Made by a program: the position numbers and the translations under genes. Under the pieces are notes generated by a model. The model was not told the DNA's origin. It did no database searches and saw nothing but the letters and a program-made list of their open reading frames with translations. From NCBI RefSeq assembly GCF_027596085.1, contig NC_072460.1, forward strand, positions 5,285,512 through 5,349,511: 64,000 nt of DNA, written 5' to 3'. Source of the stretch: Anoplopoma fimbria. Its lineage: Eukaryota > Chordata > Actinopteri > Perciformes > Anoplopomatidae. Of the stretch, positions 1-11,530 are shown piece after piece (the first letter of the stretch is position 1; every line of letters begins with the position of its first letter).

Positions 1-39
1 ATTATGAAGGAGGCGTGGTGGGGGATATCCTGTCATTAG

Positions 40-213
40 GGCCTCCAAAACAGTAGTTCAGCAGAAGCTTCATCTACAGGAATACCTCAAGAGTATTGGT
101 CAGCGATTCTCCGGAGGCAGCAGCGGGGAGCAGACTTCCACTCGGACGCCCTCGCCGTGGAAGGAAAAAAGCTATTGGCAGCTCTGAAGTCAAAGGACGC
201 ACAGCGGGAGGAG
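40..213 (+). CDS. possible internal coding exon, gene not recognised
   Basis: This segment looks like one internal exon. It is preceded by a T/C-containing stretch ending in AG (38-39) and followed by a consensus donor, GAG|GTGAGA, at 214. One frame is open through all 174 nt (58 codons) and ends in phase 0 at the donor. Its C-terminal part reads LAVEGKKLLAALKSKDAQRE, a plausible charged helical sequence. Two things weaken the call. A second AG at 78-79 would shorten the exon to 80-213. A different frame starting at 61 also reads as protein-like before a stop near 187. I do not recognise the family, and no continuation exon is obvious downstream. If real, the gene extends to the left of the window. 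Confidence 0.3.
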
Positions 214-3200
214 GTGAGATGGGACAATACACATTTCAGCCGGGTCGACAAATTCCAACACCTTCTTCACCTTTCTGTTAACGCCATCAATCACACTCCC
301 TCCTCCCTTCCCATTTCCCCTGCTTCAGGAGGATCAGGGCAGATAATCACACATTTATCATCTCAGTTCTTCCTCTCATATATCTTTTCTGCTCTTGGGC
401 AAACATCTACTTTTCTCTACCCAGATCGATCCATTTTCCCCACTCTTTTTTTTTTTTTGTTGCTTCACCTCAAGTCTGTCTTCATACTTTGTCTCGTTTT
501 CTCTCTTCAACTTTTTTTCACACGATTTCTGTGCCAGGGGGGAAATATTTTCAACATAATACCCTGTGAGCATCATAACCGGCCCTCTGTTTGTGGTAAA
601 GCACCTCCATGAGAACACACACACCTTTGCTTGGAGACACAGAGGAGGCAGGCGGATTAAGAGTATTAGTGCGAGTGTGTGGTGCCGTCTCATTTAGCCA
701 AATACTCTGTGATCCATGATGCACACACATAACGCTGAGACCTATTCTGATACCCACTGGATGTTTATTATGCACAAAACGTTAGCTCTAATTCTGCAAT
801 TTTCCTCTTTGATTCATCAGCTGGAAATGTCTTTCTATAGTGACAGCTGGAGAGGGCGCGGGGTGTAAAGTTACTGCAGCTCCAGCTCCTTTCTCTCATA
901 CCAAAATCATAAGCTCCGGCACACACATTCCACGAATGCAGGGACACAGCGGGCCAACATCTCATGTTACTGCTCACATCACACACTGGCATGCCCCAGC
1001 AGGCCCCGGTCTCTGTCACCCTGCATCCACAGTTGGGTAAGGTATCAAAACAGGAATCAATCCCCGGAGAAATGAAGCGATCCGGAGACTTCTTTGTCAT
1101 GGTGAACTGTGGCGGAAGCATCTGCTCAAATGTGCAATTCATGTCTTGAATTTGCCTGTGTCAATAGATAAAAGATGGCAGTTGAAATTCAAATTTCAAG
1201 AGGGACTTCTTGAAATGTGTGATTGTGTGTTGACTTTCACGTGCTCAAAACGGGCTGCAAACGGACACAAACAAATATTTTGGGCTTGTTTAAGCATTGA
1301 GAGTTCTTTAAAGGCGACATGTGACTTGTTTCAAAGCCTTTGAGCCCTTCCTTAAAACAAATGTAGCAGATAAACAAAGCAGACAGCCCAGCAGCAGAGA
1401 AAGCTCTGTATTCAATGTAAATAAGGTGCGTCCCTCCATGCCCCCCTACACGAACTAGAAACCCTCTTCAGTCCTTCGGGGGACATCTTACCCTGAACTA
1501 CCGCCTGGGACAGCGAAGGATACTATGTCTTCACAAACGCAGAGCAAACTTACAAGGGTCAGGTGATATGATGTGACATACAAACAGACAACAGAAATTT
1601 GTCAGCCGGTAGAGATTTAAATGTACACTTCCATCAAGCAGCTACTCCTTTAATATCCCTGCTTGCACTAGGACACTGCAGGAAACACTGCAACGACCAC
1701 ATTTACATTAACACTGAGAGAATATTTTATTCATGGCGCCCACTTCTACTCTGTATTAGAGGGGACCTATAGTGAGTTAGTATTGCACTTCCAGTTGTGG
1801 GACTCACGAGAGACAGGAGAGGTTGAAGGTACAAGGTTATATTTGTTCTCCCACGAGGGGAAATGTGTTTCTTTTTCAAAGAAAAGGCATCATCATCGAC
1901 AGATCAACACAATCAATTCTCAGAGCTCGAGCAGGGAAACGGTGATTCATTTAAACTAAACATAAAGAGTGCAAGTGTGCAAAGCAGGTGCAACGAATGC
2001 AGCCAGCGTGCTTAATGCCATCAAACATATTATTATTAATAGAAATGAAATAACATAAATAATAAATAAATGTGCATCACCTGGCCCCTCCCCTAAAACA
2101 AAACTGTAAAGTCTATTCTTATTTGAAAGATTTAGATTATAAAAACAAAGCAACAAACAGTTCAGGAACACACGTCCAATCTGAGATAAACCCAATGACA
2201 TCATCAAGCTTATCATTTATATTATAACTATAGAAGGCTATATACACCTCCAACCCCACTGAAGACAAATACAACCAACACTGTTTCCACATGCTGGAGA
2301 CAGGTAAATGAGTTTTATGTGTAAAAACGGAGTGTCACTTTAAAACGTGGTCCATTGAAACTTTGAAGAGAAAATATGCCATCACCGTATTACTCTGTTG
2401 TGTTGGAAGGTACACAATATTAACAAAAAAAAACAACCAGTTTCTTCTATCAGCACTCATTAGCTCTGTGAAGGTTCGGTTGAAGTGAGCATCCGTCAGT
2501 TAATACCCTCACGTGCATCTCTGCAGACGGCCTGCAGCGCCACAGCGATAGTACAGTAAAGGTGAATCCTGATGTGACACAACAACAGGCACCTCGAACA
2601 ACAGAGGCTCGTTAGAAGCCGTCTGTTTGAGCTCTCTGGTTAGTAGGTCATTGGGCCCAGTGCGGAGGGGGCAGGGTAAATAATGGTTAACAAGAAGCAT
2701 GTTGCTAAATGGCGACCTCCAAACAGCCAGAGGCGCTGGCGACAGGCAAAGGGCAGGGTCTCTGTCACGTGTGCTGAGGAAGCATGGCCTTCTGGGAATG
2801 AAAAAAAATAAATAAATACATAAATGAAAGGGCATGAAGAAAGAAAAAGGTTGGCATCCAGACTGCTGTCTTTTTTTTTTTTTTTTTTTTTCTTGTGGAA
2901 GGGTGGGGGCGAACGAGGGAGATCCTTCCAAAAAACACCATCAAACACACCCTCGTGTATTTCCACACACATGCGCTTTCAAACTTTCTGGGTGTGCGTA
3001 GGGACTCGTGAAAACAAACTGATGAGTAGACAATTTGTGACGTATAAACGACACACAAAAACTCATCAAACCTGATATTGTACATGGTCATGGGTGATTC
3101 AGTCGGAGCTGTCTGGTTTCCAGCCTCAGACCGTTATGATTAATGACTCAATCTGTGTGTGGGCTGCTGGATTATAAAATGGTAGCAAACAGAAACACAA

Positions 3201-5554
3201 AGTGTTTTTCCTACACTTTGCAAACACAGACAACAAAGTAAGACTGATGTACTTCAATGTCAGCCTTTAAAACTTTTTTTTTTTTTTCCACGTGGAGGCC
3301 AGTTGGGCGGACAACTGCAATGAAAACAAAACGATGAAGGACAATAACATCATGCATGGTCTTCCTCTCCACGTTACCTCTTATTGAGCACTGGCGCTGT
3401 CAGTTTGTCTCCGGGTCACAACTTCCTCAATCACTTCAGGACGAAGTGTTTTGCTCTCTGCACGCAAGTCTTGAGCTGCTGACCTCCACAGTTCAGTACA
3501 GTCACAGACACAGCCGGCCAGGACAAGGAGTCACACTGACCTCATTCCTCAGGGGGGGACCGGCCCCAAACTGGGAGCACCCAGGGGCCAATGAGAGAAG
3601 GGAACTCCAGCCACATGATTCCTACTGTCTAGGATATTTAGGCCAGACGGAGCTTAACCTGACTGTTGAACTACAGCAAGGAGGCAACGTGCACTCTTTA
3701 AAAGTGAGATGTCATCAAGCGGAAATACTGGAGTCAAATTAAAAGCTGCAAGCACGGCAATGATCGGGCCCTCTCACCTTCACGCACATCGGAGGACAGA
3801 AGACAGTGTAGAGAAAAATAAAATAGTTTTTTTTTTTTTTTTTTTTTTTTTTATTCTGTCCAATGTTTGCCTGATGTCTTTACTTTGTAAATGTTTCGAG
3901 TACATGCATGCTTCATTTCCTGTGAATCCTTTGTGCATGTGCACGCCATCTGACTCCAGTGCTGCACCACTGACAATGTAAACTACTTTATAAAAAAAAA
4001 AGTAACAAATCAGTGTAAATACATTTGATGGCTATAGCAGACTAAATGTCAGCCATAAACACAATCAAAAATCGGTTTGACAAAATGACATTTATGAGGA
4101 TTATGTAACTTCTGGTACATTTAGCTGCCAATACTTCTGTACGACCAATACAATTATTACTGCATTATAATTTTGTGTTTTCATAGTGTTGCACTGCTAC
4201 TTTTAGATCTGAATACTTCTACCACAACCGTTCATGAGTGTACTTATGCATACAAATATGCCCATGATATGAGAGTCGACACGCGTGGGACCTATATGCA
4301 TAAACTTGATAATCCATTTCAATAAGTGCTTTGAACAGCTTTGCATAATGTCAGATTGCATCTGTGGCGCTGAGTGTGTTTAATAAAGTGTAATGTTATG
4401 GGAACAAACGATGACCTCATCCTCTCATGGCGGTGCAGAAGTTAACGGGCACACAAAGGCTACGTAATCGCAGCAATAACGGCCGAATACAGGTAGCACC
4501 ACAGGACGGACATAGAAGGAGGGACAGACAGGACTCCAGAGAAAGAGAGACGGGAAGAGAAACACGGGGTTGTTTGCTTCGTGCTCTGTTTCTGTTCCTG
4601 TTCCTGCCAGGACTAAGTTGGCACATTCAGCAAAACAACGCAACACTCTGACAGCAGCCAGACAGCAAGTGTGAGAACTCAAGCCCTGCAGCTTCTGAGT
4701 CACTCAAACACTTATTTCTAAAACAAGGGCAGCCGAGGATTTGACTGTGACACCTACTGTCACAACTCTTCAACCAAACCGGCCTTGTGTTGATCCTGGG
4801 AAAACCCCCCAAATAGCACTTATTGTGTTCTCTCCATGCACATGTGTGTAAAAATCTAAGAATGGCCAGTCTGCACTCTGCAAAGACAAAACAAACCACA
4901 TTTTCCTCTGTTGGTCTGCAACAATGATGTTGGCTATAATGTTACAGACCACATCTAGTGGAACATAATCTGGCCAAAGCCACACTATTACTTGCTGGCT
5001 TCTCATTGTGATGGATGGTATGTAGGTTTTGGTAGGAAAAATAGGATATTTCCCAGCTAATCGCAGGCTCTGTGATTAGCTCATAGAGCCTTCTGGAGGA
5101 GCTGAGAGAAAGCAGAGAACATCTCCACCAACAGTAGGGACAGTGGTTAGATTCTATGTTGTATGCATGCCATCACAGCAGGCTGATGTAACAGTCAAAA
5201 TGAAATGTCGCAGCATGTTTGTGTGGGTGGCAGCTATGTTAAGCACAAACTGTAATACAACAGCTGCTGATATCTACCCCATAGTCCTTGCCAGATACAT
5301 TCAACAGCAGGACGGGCAGGCAGAGAAAAAGAAAAGACGGAAAAGCTCATGTACCAAATGTCAGATATGGTGACATAATGGAGAATAACATTCACACAGC
5401 TTATAATTGCTAAATATGTGTTTGTCGCAAATAATGATTAATCTCCTGACCTTTTGACCCGAACATTAAAGAAGTAGTTCCTCCTCATTGGAGCCCCAGC
5501 AGTTAGTAAAAAGCCAAACACCAGAGAAATTCAACAAGGTACAGTCCAAAACAC
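214..5554. other. no gene seen; AT-rich non-coding DNA
   Basis: Short ORFs here lack splice-bounded or homologous structure. Visible content is homopolymer T runs (about 2870-2891 and 3828-3852) and scattered AATAAA hexamers, for example 4381-4386. It could be intron or 3' flank of the gene suggested at 40-213, or plain intergenic DNA. Confidence 0.5.
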
Positions 5555-5885
5555 AGTGTAGGCCTGCAAATAACAATTGCTTTATCATAGATTTATCTGC
5601 CCATTGCTTTCTTAATCAATAAGTTGTTATCACTATAACATGCCATAAAAATGCCGATCACTATTTCCAAGAGCCAAAGGTTACGTCTTTAAATGTCTTG
5701 TTCGGTCAGCACAAGCTCCAAAGATATTCAATTTACAATTATATAAAACCGAGAAAAGCAGCATATATTTACACTGGAGTAGCTTGGACAAGCAAATGTG
5801 GCATAATGCATTGGGGAAAAAACAAGAATATCAAAATAGTTGTTGATTAGTTTAAATTATTTCATCATTTCATCTCTAGTTCTGT
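5555..5885 (+). repeat. old teleost interspersed repeat copy
   Basis: The order of motifs (CTGCAAATAACAATTG, TTAATCAATAAGTTGTT, ATGCCGATCACTATTTCC, AAATGTCTTGTTCGGTC, CAAAGATATTCAATTTACA) follows a very common teleost repeat that I recognise from memory. This copy is diverged, with many substitutions and small gaps. Related fragments lie near 31590-31640, 38770-38895, 41725-41790, 45475-45560 and 55320-55520. I do not assign it to a named superfamily. Confidence 0.5.
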
Positions 5886-6581
5886 GCGCAGTAAATGAAC
5901 TGAAAGAGTCAATATGTCTTAAGAATAGGAGGCAACTCGACAAAATCTAACATAAAAGACATTCATCATTTGCATTTGATGCCAAACAGTGATGGTCTAC
6001 TAAATTTAATTTAAATAATTTTGATATAAAAAGTTAATTCCATTAAAATTCCAGTTTCACTGTAGAGTTATTCAGAAGTACTGAAGCATGAGTTTCAAAA
6101 TAATTTTGCCCACCAGCATCGCAAAGCTGCTGATCTAAGCTCCTGAATTAGACAAAAGGCTGCGTTAACCAGTGGAGTTTAATCAGCCAACAGCTTCCAA
6201 GAGCATTACATAAGCAGAAGCCCATCTCCTGCTGTGATACCACCGATGTTAAAGCACATCTCCCGGACAGGACACTAGTGGGGTTGTGGTGGGCCCCTGT
6301 CTTCAGTTAAAACCCACCATAAGCTTCTTTCCAGACATCACCAACCCATACTCATTTGATGTTTTCCCTTGTCTCAATGAAGGAAACAAAGTCTCTGTGG
6401 ATTCTTCAAAAAGGCAGATGTGAATAACAGTAGGCAGCTCTGCACCACGGCTCTGCGCACTCTGTCACGCACTGTTATTAACGTTTGTAAAGCGTTATGC
6501 TTTTCCCATTAAGATATGAGGAATCAAGTATGCCTGTTTTTCTTGTTTTTCCAAAGTTAAACACCCGCTCTAGAGGGGCCC

Positions 6582-6584
<3 letters not shown>

Positions 6585-6627
<43 letters not shown>
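6585..6627. repeat. poly(A) tract, 43 nt
   Basis: An uninterrupted A run. It is bracketed by GGGGCC (6575-6580) and GGCCCC (6628-6633), which are complementary to each other. No retrotransposed coding sequence is recognisable beside it. Confidence 0.9.
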
Positions 6628-6630
<3 letters not shown>

Positions 6631-7924
6631 CCCACGCTGACAAGTAAACTGACTTTTCTAGACTGCGGGCTGCACATTCCTGGCCTGGAAACGATCAAGA
6701 AGAGAAATTACAAGGTGGTGTGTTTGTTACCGTCGCCCAAGGTGAATAGCTTTTACAGGTCTATTGTGAGTGTGAGACACTAATTAAGCCAACATACGGT
6801 CTACTTTTCTCACTTGTTATATTTTATACTTAATGTGACAGGATTGGCGCAATAGCTCAGCCTGATGTCTTTCAATCAAAGGAGACATGGTCAAGAGAGA
6901 CATGACAAATGGCAATTCAGTCAGATTATAAGGGTCTGGAGTTGACCTTTGACCTCCCAGCAAAGAGGAGAAGAGAACATAACTTCAGCCTTGGTAGTCA
7001 TCTGATTAAAACTTTTTTTTTTGTTTTTTTAAATGACTCCATACTCAACCTGCTGACTCAAAGAGAATGCAACCAGGCTAATACAGGGAGGGACCTCTGA
7101 TTCAACAGCAGCACGTCTATGAGGCCTCAAGTTCCTCCTCCCACTGGTTTGAATCTGTGTGTCAATACAACGGCCAACCTGTTTGAATCCTCTTGTGTGA
7201 CCTTTGAACCAGACTACACTCATACCCTCTGGCAGACTTCCTCTTCTCTTTTTATGCAACAGGCATCATGTTACCTCACATCTCTTTTGACATTGTTCTG
7301 TGAATAATAGCCTGCTTTCCCAACATCACCTCCCCATTATTATCTAGTAGAGGAGCTGAGGTGGTCTCACATAGATTAGAGACCTTCTGCAGGCCAAATG
7401 GGGCGTGAACATTACAGAGAAAGTGTGAGTCACTGACAGTCATGTTGTAAATCCTGCAACAAAGAAGAAAAAGATAGTAATCTACACTTTGCTACTGAAT
7501 TGAAAGAATATTGTAGTTAAAAAAAAAAATAACAATTTACAACAAAAGCCACATGTTTTGTTTTTTTCTACACGATCACTTTCATTAAAAGATCTACTTA
7601 CATTTTCCACAGCTCTTCAGTGGAGACTTGTTTCCAGACACGTGTGCAGACGTCGTGTTGACCATCCACTTTCACAGAAACTTTCAATGTTGGCGCGGCT
7701 CATACCATGCCTGACCTCCAGAGTGCCACACTGTAACAAACACCTGCGCTGTGTACGCTTATGAAAACAAACAACCTTCACATTAATATGTAGAGTGTTG
7801 GTGACAGTAGTTTGACGAGCTGTTTATTTCCAATGACTCTGAAAGGCTTAATTCCTTTTGCATTATAGTTTATTTAAAAGAGCCCACCCCCTGGAATTAA
7901 CCCTTCTTTGGTACGGTCGGGCTT

Positions 7925-8015
7925 GATTCTCATTGGTCAGTCTGGTTCGTTCACAGGTTTTGGAGGACGCTGCGTGCCCGGTACCATGGTAACCACTTAC
8001 TCTCGCGAGACTACA
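7925..8015. promoter_or_regulatory. promoter-like cluster: inverted CCAAT box and TCTCGCGAGA
   Basis: ATTGG (inverted CCAAT) lies at 7932-7936, inside CATTGGTCAG. The exact 10-bp palindrome TCTCGCGAGA lies at 8001-8010. That palindrome is a known core motif of CpG-type housekeeping promoters in vertebrates. An 85-codon ORF (7908-8165) spans the cluster and is followed by AATAAAG at about 8164, but it resembles no family I know. The cluster could be an orphan promoter, or part of a repeat element, because a LINE tail begins just downstream. Confidence 0.3.
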
Positions 8016-8184
8016 ACCTGCTTGAACGTTCACAGAAAGTTGTACAGGCTGTTCTGCTGTCAGAGGTGCAGCCCTCAGTGGTATCCATACGTTTCATCAC
8101 TGTTACAGGACTTATTCAGTTCAAATAGGAACTCAGCCCCGCTCTATTATTTATTTGTGGAATAATAAAGTTATTTACATTACA

Positions 8185-8242
8185 TTACTATTATATTCCT
8201 TTATTGATCCCCATGGGGGAAATTCAAGTGTTGCAGCAGCTC
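8185..8242 (-). mobile_element. LINE 3' tail fragment (minus orientation)
   Basis: Read on the minus strand, this gives GAATTTCCCCCATGGGGATC followed by AATAAAGGAATAT. That is the common 3' end of a teleost non-LTR retrotransposon. Only the last tens of bases remain. The minisatellite at 8243-8598 lies on the side where the element body would be. Confidence 0.55.
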
Positions 8243-8598
8243 AACTACACAGACACAGACAATAAATACACATACTATACAACTACACAGACAATAAATA
8301 CACATACTATACAACTACACAGACACAGACAATAAATACACATACTATACAACTACACAGACAATAAATACACATACTATACAACTAAACATACACAGAC
8401 AATAAATACACATACTATACAACTACACAGACATAGACAATAAATACACATACTATACAACTACACAGACAATAAATACACATACTATACAACTACACAG
8501 ACAATAAATACACATACTATACAACTACACAGACACAGACAATAAATACACATACTATACAACTACACAGACACAGACAATAAATACACATACTATAC
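8243..8598. repeat. minisatellite, 10 units of 38 or 32 bp
   Basis: Ten tandem units begin AACTACACAGAC and end ACATACTATAC. Long units are 38 bp. Short units are 32 bp and lack one ACACAG hexamer. The order is long, short, long, short, long, long, short, short, long, long, which sums exactly to 356 bp. Units 5 and 6 carry private substitutions (ACTAAACATACAC and ACATAGAC). The other units are almost identical, which suggests recent expansion or homogenisation. Confidence 0.9.
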
Positions 8599-8603
8599 AA
8601 AGG

Positions 8604-8690
8604 ATTACAGTCATTTAGCAGATGCTTATCCAAAGCGACTTACAATAAGTGTATTCAACATAGGTATTCAAGAGAACTACTAGTCATTTA
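8604..8690 (-). mobile_element. L2-type LINE 3' tail fragment (minus orientation)
   Basis: On the minus strand this matches the 3' end of the LINE at 32561-33678: AGTAGTTCTCTTGAATACC, TTGAATACACTT and the GTCGCTTTGGATAAGC/TCTGCTAAATGACTGTAAT block. It has a few substitutions and a one-base gap, so it is older than the copy near 19.3 kb. Confidence 0.75.
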
Positions 8691-9254
8691 GAAGAAAATA
8701 AAATTAGTATGGCAGAATGACACAGAAATGTATAGTTTTTTTGTTCATTTATTAGACAATGACAAATATATTGAAGCAAGAATTACCTCATTCTCAATTA
8801 TTCATCTACAGAGTTACCCAGAGGACTAAATAATTGGATTAGAGGTAAGTGCCCTTATTGGTATAGTAATAGTCATTACAGCACCTGCACCCCACATGTA
8901 TTTTACAGCTGTATATTTATCAAGAATATGTAGACATTTATGAATAATATACTCAAATATGATTAAAAAAAACACTTCAAAAACACTTTTTAACCGTTAA
9001 CAATGTATTCTTTTGGTCAGGAAAATCATAGATGAATGAAAATTTACCGAAAGAACCCCAATGATGAATAGTTTTATGAATGAATTTTTGTAATTTGTAT
9101 TTTAAGAAGAAGCACCCAAAAAAATAGGAATCTTGGATGGTGGAGTACTATGTGGAATCATTATAGTTTTGTATATAATAGTGGAACATTTTAACCTCTG
9201 TGTCATCTGATCACAGCACAGACGTATTCTAAAATAGTCAATAAACTGAACTTA

Positions 9255-9286
9255 AAGGATTATCTTATCTTATCTTATCTTAGTGA
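9255..9286 (+). mobile_element. short LINE tail, (ATCTT)n
   Basis: AAAGGATTATCTTATCTTAT is followed by two further TCTTA units. It is the same tail as at the right edge of the window (63950-63980). The body of the element is not recognisable, so this is a severely 5'-truncated or decayed copy. Confidence 0.5.
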
Positions 9287-11314
9287 ATGTTAAGTCTGGG
9301 GATTCTCTCAGTCCTTTGTAATCTTCTACAATACCACTATAATATAACACAATTCCCAACATTATATTCTGAATGGATAATATGAATAATCATACTATGA
9401 CATTAAGGGAACCAAGCTGAGTTAATACAAGATTACTATAGGCCCTCTGATCTGTGAAACCAAACCGGCATAAAACTCTTTAGAGCTGAACGATGGGGAG
9501 GAAAGTTGGTAAGGTTGCAGCTCTACTGCGGTTACTCCAAAGTACATGCGTGATCTGGGTCCTTCATGTTCTCGGTCTCAAAGTGAGGGGGCCAGCAGAG
9601 GGGCTGTGGGTTCAGCTAATGACAAAACAAGCTGGGAGATGATCTAATGTTTTGGCAACAACCTGCTTTAATTAACTAATTCAGGATGACCTCAGCTCCA
9701 AGGAGAGAGGAGTATGTGTGTTCTTTCTCCACGTGTGTGTAGAGGAGGACAGAACACTTACCGCGCTGTTCCCATGAGGATAATCATTGTTTTCCTCTCC
9801 TACGGAAAGACCCAAGTGTTATCCCTCTACCGAGTCCTCCTTTGAATGAAGGAAGAGAGGCTCAATGTCTGGATGGGTGTCGATAAGAGCAAGAGTGATG
9901 CAATGAGTACCCTTGCCACACATCAAAGAGCAGCCTAAAGCTACGTGTGAGGCGATCGCAGCGCAAACACGTTCTAACTGCAGGTTTTTGGTGTTGGATG
10001 TTGCAGTTTCTTTTGAAAAGACACGTCTGCAAGCCAGAGACAGGATTTTGTTGACCTGATGTTAAATGAAGGATGGAAAGACTGACCTTTCGATCTGTAG
10101 CTCTTTATTTTGTGGTGCTACGTCCACATCTAACCACTTATCTTTAGAAAACAGTTCTGGAGAAAGAGACTATCGCAGTTGATAGGCAGCATCAGCTGTG
10201 CAGTATTGCCTCTCCTTTTTCCTGAACCATGGTAGGATGGAAAGAACATTACACCAAGCTCCGTTCAAAATGTCCTTGTGTGAATCGATTGTTTGTGCTG
10301 GTGAGACACGTCCTTCCACCAAACATCACTTCGAGACAGCAAGCTTCATAGTTGGTTTAAGTCGCTCGCTGCTGCCCGCCACGGTGTGTTTGGTAAAGCT
10401 TTTAACACTCACCCCCCTCATTATGTTTCAATGCGGCCACTGTGATGGCACAGCGGGGCTTTCTGACGCAACAGGATCTGGAGGGGAAAAAACACATCCT
10501 TGTCAGCCAAAAGACTCGGCCTGGACCTGTCTCAATGCAATGCTACGTCACTCGTTATAAAGAACACTGTGTCTAAACCAGCCGAAGACAGTCTATAGGA
10601 AATAGATCTGCAACTCAAACGGTAACTCAACATGATGAAAGTTCAATCCAGGGAGGCCTGCTTGAGGAAAACACCAAGACAGTGCTTAGCGGCGTATCAT
10701 GTTACAAGGATGGATTTTTCTCTGGAAAGCAATCACTGTGGTGATCGTGTTATTTATCTGCACCGATCGCAAGCTGCACTGTAGAAATACAGCGTTCACT
10801 TGCCAAAGTAATCTACAAGGAAGTTGTTCTTGCCCACCACAACGGTTGCTGTTCATACGAAAAGTAACGCACTGTAATCTGTATGATCGGGGTAGGACGT
10901 GCAGGATGGAATGTCTCTAAGAAAGGCAGGTGACGGAGTATAAAGAGCGATAAAGTACGCTCAGAGAGGAAGTTGGTTAGTACTTGTTGCCTTTGGTTGG
11001 TTTGGTTGGTTGGGTTTGGGCATGAGGAGTGATATTGGTTGGGATTAGGGTTAGAATATCAGGGTAAACCAATCAGAAGCAGAGTAGGGAGGGATCAGGC
11101 CTTCGCCATAATGAAAACAATATTGCATATTGGACAGGTGGGTCAAAATAACTGGACTTTTAACCCATGAGACTGCTGTTTGTGTCCCCTATGAAAGAAA
11201 AAGTCAACATTGACATATTTCAACTTACTTCTGTTATGTAATTAATTCACTTTTTAGCGAATACATTTTTTTTGTAGCTTTGATATTTTTAATTGTTGGG
11301 TTTGTGTCCCTTAA

Positions 11315-11530
11315 CTTGTAATTCTAGGGACGTTTTTCTCTGACCAATCAGCAGCCTGCAGTGTTTTAACTCCGCCTTATAGTAGCGGCTCAGCTCACCT
11401 CGGAACCTCAACCGATGCAATGCTAAAGAAAATTCAAGGTACCCTCTATGACTTTTGCTAATGAAAAACAAAACAAAAAAGAACGAGTCGAGTTGAGTAG
11501 AGCCTTACCAGGCAGTGGGAATGTGGCATG
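11315..11530. repeat. probable degenerate MITE-like repeat
   Basis: The segment runs from TCTGACCAATCAGCAGCCTG through ACTCCGCCTTATAG, TCGGAACCTCAACC and GAGTCGAGTTGAGTAGAGCC to CAGGCAGTGGGAATGTGGC. This order resembles a short non-autonomous DNA element widespread in percomorphs, recognised from memory. It has no coding capacity, and terminal repeats are not clearly preserved. Confidence 0.4.

Noticed and set aside
3356..3742. 128-codon plus-strand ORF
   Set aside because: No family resemblance, no convincing start context or splice sites; the length is possible by chance in this composition.
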